From assembly GCA_029204225.1 (NCBI GenBank), contig CM055095.1:25216503-25280502 (forward strand): 64,000 bases of DNA, given 5' to 3'. Made by a program: the position numbers and the translations under genes. Every line of letters begins with the position of its first letter. The stretch's first letter is position 1. The DNA comes from Diphasiastrum complanatum. Lineage: Eukaryota; Streptophyta; Lycopodiopsida; Lycopodiales; Lycopodiaceae. Positions 50,301 to 61,000 of this stretch are shown here, piece by piece. The notes under the pieces were generated by a model. The model saw only the letters and a list, made by a program, of their open reading frames with translations. It had not been told where the DNA came from and ran no database searches.

Positions 50301-53300
50301 ATGATGAGGAATGCCTCTCTCTAGGCTCACTTATGCACAATCCTCAAGCACCCCTTAACCCTGACCTTTCCTAACGTCGACACATGGTCAATTCCATGCA
50401 CAGTCGACACTTGCCACGTGGCAGTACCCTGACACATAGGCAAGTGAGTAGGCTGACATGTGTCACTCATACACTGGACCAAGTGTCCTAGTGAGGATGT
50501 GACACGTGTCATGTCTGACCGGTCAACCCTGACATGTGTCACTCATTCACTAGACCAAGTGTCCCAGTGAGCATATGACACGTGGCTCGTTGACTAGTCA
50601 ACACTTACTTTTTAGGAGGTCAGTCTAGCCACTCCTAATAAATGACCCAGTACCCCATGCCAAAGCTAAGCACGACTCTCTGAGGTCCAATGCCAACTAA
50701 TTACAATTTATTTACAATTTACTTACAAAAGTCACCACAGGCAGGTGACTTAGCCATTTCAGTAATTACAATAATTACAAAACGTACATGTGTCTCTGAA
50801 AACTGTAAATAACCGCGACAGGGAGTAAAGGCTCTAACAGTAGACCTCTTCCCCTAATGTTAAGAGCTTTGCTTTGTGGATTGGTCTTCCAAAAGGGTAG
50901 ACGTATGGGTTGCCTCATTTTCATGAAGTTGCCAGTTGGCACCCCTCCCCAAGATTTAGTTTCCTCTTTATGTTGCTCCAATTTCTTGTCCAACACAACA
51001 TCTGAAGACGTGAGAATTTCTCACATTAGGTTTTCTAAACCCGGTACACCATGTCTTTGCCTCATAGATAGTTGTAGGTGTAACTAACCTGTCAATGGAA
51101 ACCCCATATATGTTGTTTGAAATGAAGCCACTCCATATTGACTAGGGAAGATTGGCCCTTCCCTACTCAACATGTGGCAACATGCTTCACGTGGAATATA
51201 AGACCAAAAAATAGAACTCTTAGGTATGAGTAGGATGAGACACTCTCTAGAGGTTGGCCATCCAATGTGAGTATTTGGCATCACATAAAGGAGCTGTAAA
51301 TTGACCACCAAAGCTCTACTGCAAATAGTTGTAGATAGTGTAAGCCTTCCCCTAGTATTAGAGATCAAAGTCCTATCAATTGCATACAATAGAATGAATA
51401 GTAGAATATCCCCAAATTTGCAACTCTAACCATCATCTTGACCAATGACCCCCTCAAGCTCGTCGATGTATAGGTCAAAAATTGTAGGAGAGAGCAAGTA
51501 GCCTTGCTTCACTCCAATAGTGCTAGTGAAGCTCAAATATACCCTCAAGGGAAACGTCCCACTACTCTCATATAATGTCATAGTAGCCAATATAATACTC
51601 TATGAATGAATAGAATCCCAAGGTATCTTTAGGAAGGAATCATCTCAAATGGTTGACACTCAAATGTGAACTCGTGTCATGCTTCATGTAAGATGTAGAC
51701 GTGTTGAAGGTCATCATTGACCTCCAACCTCCAAATAGTACAAAGGAATGCAGAGTCTCTAGATGCTTCTAAAGATCTGCGGTTGAGGAGACAAGAACTA
51801 TATCATTGACATATATTAGGATTGATAGCAAAATGTCACAAAGTCTACGCTCCTATTCACCATTGTGGTTGATAACACTCTCAAGCTCATCAATATAGAG
51901 GCCAATAATAGCAACCATGCTTCACTCCAATGTGCTTTCAACCGGTTAAGATAAGCCCTGCTATGACCTAGATATCCCATAATGTTGTCATACGATACCA
52001 TAATGGCAAGTACTATGTCAATGGACAAAGCCAAGATCATATGTACTTTATGCTACAAACGTCCATACTCTTGAACTCACCACTCCTTAGTTTGTAAATT
52101 GGTTCAAACCACTTTCTCTTTCCAGTCACAACCATACATTTATATAAGTATAGGACATGAACAATGTATTTGAATCTTGATGTTCTATTTCAAACGCCTA
52201 AAAACTCAAAAAATAACGACCTAAGAACTTGCTTGAGAAGAAATACTTTATGGATAGACAGCAACAATGAAACCATTTAAGGCAAGTACCTCGTCCAAAC
52301 TATCGAGCTCCAAGAGAAGATCAGGAAAAACTGCCAAAGAAGCCTCATTTTCCCTGTCACAACGGAAATCATTAATACAGACTGAAGGACAAGTGTGTAG
52401 TAGCTGATATGTAAGAAGAAAAATTGAGGCTTATGCATACAAGCAAAGGATATGCACAAAACCTGTAACCAAAAAATCTTTAATTGCCAAAACAAAATCA
52501 TTCACCTTCTCCCTCTTAAGAAAAGCTAAACGTTCAAGATGATTAGTAGTTAGGCAAAGGTTTATAGTTGTTGAGAGGTATATTTATTCGATTCAGATAG
52601 AGCTTCTTAGAGTGAGGTTAAATTGAATCGAATGTGAGCTCTTATTATTTTCCTCTACAATAATACTCCCTAGAATAACTTAATAAATCCTCCTTAGTAT
52701 CCTTGATGACGATATAGTCAATTCATTCATAAAGCAATATAATCATGAATGAAAGTACTCGTTCATCTGAATGCTTACTAGTTCAAAGCATGCTACTCAT
52801 ATGGTAAAAAAGAGAGTGATCTTGAATGGTAAAATATGAAAATGAGGTCAATGTTTTAAATGTTAAAATGCTTTTCCGTCACTAACGAGACAATACACCT
52901 ATGTAGGATTCATCTAAAACTAAGACATTTGTTGTTCCCAAAAGTCATATGTATATGTTAACCCAAATGTGCATAGTCGGTATCAAAGCCCCTACAATCT
53001 CTGTCAAAGATGACTTACTAGCTAAGGATTACTGAGTCCATAGATTGCATGGATTACAAGGCCTATATTCAATTGTTGGACATGAGCCCTTTTGTTCATG
53101 TACATATGCATAAAAGTCTTTGTTATGCATTTATATAGGACTAGGCAAGGGTCCAACTTATATTGATTGATTACCTAGAGTGAGTGTCCTTTAGGAGGGC
53201 GCACTATTTTCCCTCCAAAAGTTCTACCTCCCTTGATTATTCAAATCTGCTAGGGTTCTCCTAAAGATTATAAGTAGGCCTTATGTACATTCATTTTTCA

Positions 53301-56300
53301 GCTTATAATTTGGTATTGCTTGGGCTCTTTGTGGGAGAACTCTTGCCTTTGCTATTGCTTGTAAGGCTTTAGGCTTCATGTTATGTGATGTCATTTGTCA
53401 TTCTATGAGGGAGATTGCTAGATAACTTCATGTATTGTCAATTTTTGCTTCATTGATGCTAAAATCTATGATTAGTTTTTCAGTAAAATAGACCTCAGAT
53501 CGGGATATCATCAAGTCCGTATAAAGTCGGAAGATGTCCCGAAAACAGCTTTTAGGAGTCGTCACGGTCATTATGAGTTTAAGGTGATGCCATTTGGGCT
53601 CACAAATGCTCCAGCTACCTTTATGACCTTGATGAACAGTGTCCTCAAAACATACTTGGGTAAGTTTGTAGTCGTATTTTTAGATGACATCCTCGATTAC
53701 TTAGAACTTCTATACATCCGCATATCCACAGGCTCTTGTTACTACTACTTGGAGCTTGTAGTTTATCCAACATGCTTGGGATGTGTTGATGACATGTTCT
53801 ATTGATGTTGATAGACATTCCTGGTCCCCCGAATGCTTTGGGCCGTGTATAAAGTTCTAGCTCCATAGAACAAATCCTAACTCCTATTATCCGGTCACTT
53901 CACCCTTTTTTCAAATTTCTTCAGTCATTGAAAAGGATGCTAGGTTTCCCTATCCTTTAGGAAGTGATTAATAAGAGTTATTCACTTTTGTTTATCCCCT
54001 TAGGCTGGGGAAAAAAAGAATCGCCATTGGGTACAAATCTGCTTAAATAAACCTTACAAAAACTACCTAGTTATGGGTTGGAATTAACATTAAATGTGTT
54101 TCATTAACCAACCATAGGTTCCAACTTTAGATGATTTATTTTACAAAATTAGATTTTATTGATTCTCAATGGGTCAAAGCTGCTCAATCAGCAACCCTCG
54201 GTCGTGCTGGTTGACCAAGAGTTCCTAGATCAATATTCCGAGACGGTACAAATTTTGCAATTTGGCTGTCATGCACAAATTCTTACGACAATGGTTAATT
54301 GGAGTTTCCTTATTAGACAAATGCTAATATACCAAGTACAATTCAATTTTATCCAATTTCGGTAATGTATCTTTGTGCATTATATGGTCTAAATTGATTC
54401 CAGATTATTGCATGAAAAAAATGCCAAAACATGGGCAAAAGTTGATTGAACAGCATAAGGTCAGAACAGTTATTTATTACAGCCAATATGGGCAATTAAA
54501 TAGCATCACCACTTGCGTAAAGCTTCTGACATAAAGCCTATGACTTTTGGAATTCAGGCTTAGAGCAATATGAGAGCTAAAGATGCTATCAGCAACGTTC
54601 TCTTCGAATACATATTCCGCAACATAAGGCATAACGTCATATGACTAAAATTTAAAAAAATAATTCTAATCGGAAGAGGCCCCCCCCCCCCCCCCCCCCT
54701 TTTTTTCACTCTCTTTCTACTGCACCGGACCAGCGAGCCACAATTTGGTTGTCCTCGGCCAGTTTGGCACGTGGGTAACAGGGCAGAAATGGGTGCAGTC
54801 CTCCTAGGTGGCGCACATGCAATAGGCCTGTATCTGAGTCATAGTTAATGGTTTAGAGGCCTAAAACTCATGATGTTGTGTTTGCATGGAACCAGCAGTG
54901 ACTCATATGGGAGCGGCAGATGTGGCCCAGTTAGGCTGCTGTTGTGTCTCAGTGAAGTGTCACAGTTTCACTCCTAGTTGGGGTGGAGCCTTGGTTGGGT
55001 ATAAGCATAGCCATAGGCCTCTCATGGAGAGAGCTTGAATTTGGGGATGGTGGCTACCTACTGCTGGAGTGTGGGGATGGTAGCTACCTGCTGCTGCTGC
55101 TGCTGCTGCTGGAGAGAGCTTGAATTTGGGGATGGTAGCTACCTGCTGCTGCTGCTGCTGGAGTGTGCTCTCACTCCTACCCTTGAGACATAGTTAGTGT
55201 TTCCATAGCTTGGGGGCTAGATCCGTTTGGTTGGGTTGGTTTGATCCACCATCCGTTCCCTTTGTTTCCCTTGTCGCAGCATCCTAGTTTGGATCCTTGG
55301 GTTATTACTTGAAAGTGGTATCAAGGCAACAAAAGCTTGAAGCTTGAATTTATACTCTTTTTGAACTTAACGGTTTTTTCAAGAGGGGTCCTTTTGCAAG
55401 GTAAATGCACTACTTTGATTTCTAACAAGTTGTAAGGACTTGAGTGCTGATATAATCACCGAGTTGTTGGATGATGGTTGGGATACAAAACAAAATCAAC
55501 AAGTTGAGTGCAGAGTATAGCCTCTAGAAAAGTGGAATTCGAAAATTGGTATTGGATTCCAATTTTTGGCCAAGTTTTTGCAGGTTTTTGGCATGGTTTT
55601 ATGATAAAACACCTTCGCAATCTTTTTTGGCTTGAAACTAAGGCAAAAATAAGCATTAGATTTGGGCATATTTGTTGAGGGGATCTTGGCAAATATTGGG
55701 TCCAAATTAATTGCTGGAATTTTTTACATTTTAAGCACAATTTTAAATTTTCTTTGCAACGCTTTTATGAGCTGTGTTGTGGTTCTAGGAATCTCATTAT
55801 GGATATGATCAGAATTTAAAGCAATTTTTTCTTTTTCTATTGAGAAATGTTTTTGCTTTCAAAGCATGACTTGTGCTTGTTTCCTTCTGAGATGCTCAGT
55901 ATTTGTTTGGTCGTTTCTTATGGATTTGTGATAGAATAACACATGCACACAATCTTGCAATTTGTAATGGAATTGGCCATGGTTTCACAGAAACTGGAGC
56001 CTAAATTCTAGTTGCAATCGCCTAAGAGCTGTAAGGGCAACCAATTCCATGTGTGACTTGTTGCAAGGAAGCTACATAGGTCTCTTTTTATTAGAATCTG
56101 GCTTAGTCAGCTTTACAAGAATCAAAGATTCACACTGCTTAAAAAGAAACTTGAGCTCCTTTCTTTTGAGGAATAGCTAAAAGCATTTAGCTTTATAAAA
56201 TATGCTGTTAGTTTAAACCTATTTTAAAGCATAGTATAATTAAGAAGGAAACAAGATAGGCCTACTGACCTCCTTACGGGACATTAATCCGAGATCTGTT

Positions 56301-57961
56301 CAATCATGGGCATGACACGAAGTCTCTAAGATGGGAGTTCCGTTACAGAGCTCTCTTCATAAAGCTTTGCTACTTGAGGGGAATCTCAATTTCCATCGTT
56401 TTGTTATCAGCTAAGAGATCTTGCAATTGTTTCTTATTGATTCAAGGAGTTTAGTGATGTGGAAAAGCTAAGGGCTGGTTATTGGGGAATATAGTTTTCC
56501 AATTTCATGTGCCATTTTTGCCTCAAGAAAATGATTGCAAGAGGGATAGAATGAGGCAACAGTCGCTTCAAGGACAACGATTAAAATCATTGTATAATAG
56601 CAACAAATATAGAGCTGGAAATCAAGTATGCATTGGGAGGCAGAAAAATAACACACTTTTCTTGCTAAAAAGTGGCTGAAAATGATGTAATTAGTATGGT
56701 GAACAACAACATATTCAATGCTGGAAAATCAACACAGTTCTTGGGATGGGCTAGAAAATCAACGTTGGAAGGTTGAGGAACCAATTCATTATTTTTGTGG
56801 AAGATGGTGTGCTGGAAGGCCAAAGAACTAGACCCCCATTAGCCCTAAGTTCACTATGATTGAACCATCATTATAGTATCATATTTTCTTTTCAGACACA
56901 TTCAATGAACCTTTGTAGCAAAAAAACAAGGATGGAAGAGTTTTTGGGCCATTCATTGAGTTGCATTTTTCAAAAAGACAACCACTTGATTATGTCCGAC
57001 TATGTCCAACCACCAACCATTGCTCAACTTTGGACAACCACCTTTGATAGTCTATGATATTGTAAATTTCTATTCTTTCAAAGTATTTCATTGTGCTTAT
57101 CAAGGCAACAGCTTCCAAAGGGAGTACATTAGTTTCACCCAACAAAATAATATATGGTGTGCTTTGTCTGACACCCAAATAGGAAGTTAGAAATGTCTTT
57201 TGAACTCTTTCTATTTCAAGCCACTTGGTGCGTGATAAGATGCCCCCCATACTTCACAACCATGTAGTAGGATCAATGGCACCAAACTATCAAATAATAA
57301 GTTTTTTTATGCCATCTCCATAGATTTGCTGTTTGGCAAGAAGGTTCCATGCAAAAGAAATATTTCCAACCACCAATAAGTCACTTTTCCACACAAGGGC
57401 CAAACTATTGAGTCTTTGGGAGAAAATTTAAAAGCTCCTAGAAGGTAACTAAGCTAGAAGAAAGAACATGACCAGAAGGGGGCAGAGTAAATGGCCAAAG
57501 ATGCATCATAATGATTTGGATGATTATATGATTTGTAAGGTTGCAAATAGAGGTTCACGTTTTGTTCCAATAAAGGCTTTACAATGAGCAACGAAACAAA
57601 ATGCAAGAGCTATTTGTATAACATGATAGATCAAAATGCATTGACCATACATTGTGTAAAGCAAAGGACATGAGATGTTCCAACTACACTTAGATAGCAT
57701 ACATCCGGAAAAAACTAGATAAGCATTTAATGCGAAATAGATTGAAAAGCATAATCGTAAAACATTATCAATCACCTTTGCTTTATAGCTCGATATGCAT
57801 CTGTGAAGTGAAATTCCCGAAGACATTCTTCTCTCAACTCTAAAAGGTTAGCTAGGCCCAATTTCCCATAAGCAGCTGGCTCTTCCCTCAACCTAGCATA
57901 AACAATACAATGGCAAGTCTCTTGTTATTTTATAGTTATATAAAGTGATCTTTCGGGATTT

Positions 57962-58044
<83 letters not shown>

Positions 58045-61000
58045 GGGAGGCAACATCTGGTGGAGGCAACAACTGGGGGAGACGCGGTCTGGGGGAGGTG
58101 CGGACTGGATGGCAGGTCACGGGAAGTAGAAGAAGGCAGCAGCAAGAAATGGCAAAAGTAGCACTGGTGCTGCAGCAGCATCGATGGAGGAGATGGCAGC
58201 AGCAGCAACCAGGGTGGCACAGCCAGCAGCCCTGCCCTGCGCCCTTTTCAACCCCCCCCCCCCCCCCCCCTTCTATTGCTCGTTTTGCTCCTGCAGCCAG
58301 ATCTTCTGATGGCCAAAAAAATTTGCCTCATCCTACTCCACCATCTTGCTCTTCATCTTATGATATCTATAATCCATTCATACTTTTAAGCTACTCATTT
58401 CAGATCTACAGGCTTCCTTGACAGAAATGCAGCAAAGGGTAAACATTCTCGAGATCTATGGCAAAGCACAAGAAGTGAAAATCTCAATGCTGGAGGAAAA
58501 GAATAAGGCACAATAAGCTACGATAAGCCCAATGCAGATGCCAAATTCGAGACAAGTGCTCAGCCTTCACCTACATTGGAAAAGGAAGTTGAGCTCTTCA
58601 TTATTTTTTATGCTTATATAGATCCTTGATGAGCTTGACCTTATTCCTGAGTGTCCTGCTCCTACTGATACCATAAGTAAACTAGCGTGATCGATATTAT
58701 TTCATTGTTATCTATTTGTTATGTTGACTATCAATATGTTTTATAAGTATACCACCCCCATGCCCAACCATGGGCATGTGACCCGCTTGGTTACCCTAGC
58801 TACTTGTCAACTAGCATTGTAATTGACAACTAGTGTCCAGCTGGCCACGATTCTCTACTTCTCTGATAGCTTGTCAAGTGGTCACACCGGAACACTCGTT
58901 CCAGCTGTGTCACCTTCAGTTACCAGTCGTTGTTAATCATTGGCCTTGGGCCCTTGGTAACCAGCCATGCCGAGGTCACATTAGAACTAAACTAGGCTCT
59001 AACATTCCTTACTTACCTCCAGTCACCAATCCTCAATGACAAACTCTGGGTAAGACTTTTACAAATGTAGACTAACAATGAAATTCATAGAGATGCTTTC
59101 TCGCCTTCTTACAAGTATAGCAAGCCCGGAGGACTTAGATTCTCAACCTTGTCAAGTCACAGCGTATGCAATGTTGCCATGGTGCCTTGTGCAAGGACTA
59201 TCATGGCATACATGGAGTATCTTGCGACAAACGTCCTCCACATCTGGCATAAGCTTCTGAATGGGAAAATATCTTCCTCAAATTGAGCTCGATTATAATA
59301 GTAATAAGCATTTGACTATAGGTTTTGGGCCTTGAATGCTACCACATTTTACTTCCCCCTTTGAATACAAATTTTCAAGTGAAATTCTCACATTAGCTTG
59401 GCCCATTGTGCATGGTCGCCCTTCAAATCTAGCAGAGTGCAAAAATAATTTAAAGTATGATACTTTGTGTACACATAAAAGTTGGTGCCATACAAATAAT
59501 CTCATCACACCCTCACATATAGCTACTGCTCATGTGTAGGATACCTTTATTGAGTTGGTGTCAACTTTTTACTTTCAAAGGCTATCCATCTACCATCTTG
59601 GCTCAACATTACACATGAGGCAAAGGCACTTGCATGCATATCTAGATCAAACGATTTTTGAGTATCAACAATCTTGAGGAGTGGGGCCACCACCTCCTTC
59701 AAGGCCTGAAAACTATAGTGAACTTCAGCATCCTATCATACCACAATTTTATTATTCTGTAACTAGTCCATTAGAGGAGTAGCTATCCAGGAATAACTTT
59801 TAACAAACTTTTGGTAGAACTTAGAAAAGCCCATAAATGATTGTACTTGCATCGGCCACTTCCTTACCACAGCCACCATGGCTGGGTCAACTAACATACC
59901 AAGTACCGTCACTACGTGACCAAGATATTCGACACGAGTCTTACACGACTCAATCTTCTAAGCATTGGCATACAAGGTAGAAGTTTGTAACTTGCCATAT
60001 ACGATCTAGACATGGACCTCATGCTTTGCTCCCGCCTTACTGTAGACAAGTACATCATCAATAGAATTGATGATAAATTTGCCCATATCAAGACATCATT
60101 CATGAGCGTCATGGACGTAGCTGATGCATTGGTTAGCGGCCACACGCCACAGGTAGCTTATTGTGTCTCTTCCATCAACTCACCGGATTGCTTTTAAATA
60201 CACCATTGCCAAAATAATAATGGAACTTAGCATTGGGAAAAGGTTCACCTTCATGCAAGCTTCAAAACTTGCATAAAACTCCCTCTTTTTTAATGAAAAT
60301 TTAGGGCTCAAGTGAGCCTTTCTTGAAATCAAATTGTACAGAGATGATATCACTGTATGGCTTTTGCAATTAATGAGCTTAATGAAACACCAAGCATATA
60401 GTAGGCAGCAGACCTAAGATGAGAGTGGAAATATAAACTGGAATAAATTCATGGCAAAAGAGACAACTGAGAAGTAACCATAACCACTTTGGAAGAGGAA
60501 AGTACAAATAACAATCATTCACAAAGCTAAAAATGGGATTGTGAACAATCCAAATCAGAAGCTATTTAGCTATTGAAGTCCTATTTTCCAAAATATAATG
60601 TGCAAGACAAAATCGATTCTAGTTCTTTGAAGAATGTTGAAACTAGTTCAGTTGTGAAATGTCTCTCATATTCCCTCACGATAGTTTTGAGGTATGATTT
60701 TATTTGATAGAACAATAGAATACAATGCCTATTGAGTTGACAATATATACCGGGCAAGGTGTGCGCGAAATGCTCGAGCAAATGCATCTCCTCTCCTTTT
60801 TGCGTCATCCGTACCACCCTCACTAGAAACAGCCTTTAGATAAATGCATTTTTAGGATAAATGAAAGGTGATTATTTAAGTACCAAAGCAAAACACAAAA
60901 AGACACTTCTCATATCCAAAAACTAGTGCCGATTCTGAAACAAATTCATAAAAAATTAAAACATCCGGTAGAACAGGACTTTTTAAAAATCTAGGTTTGT

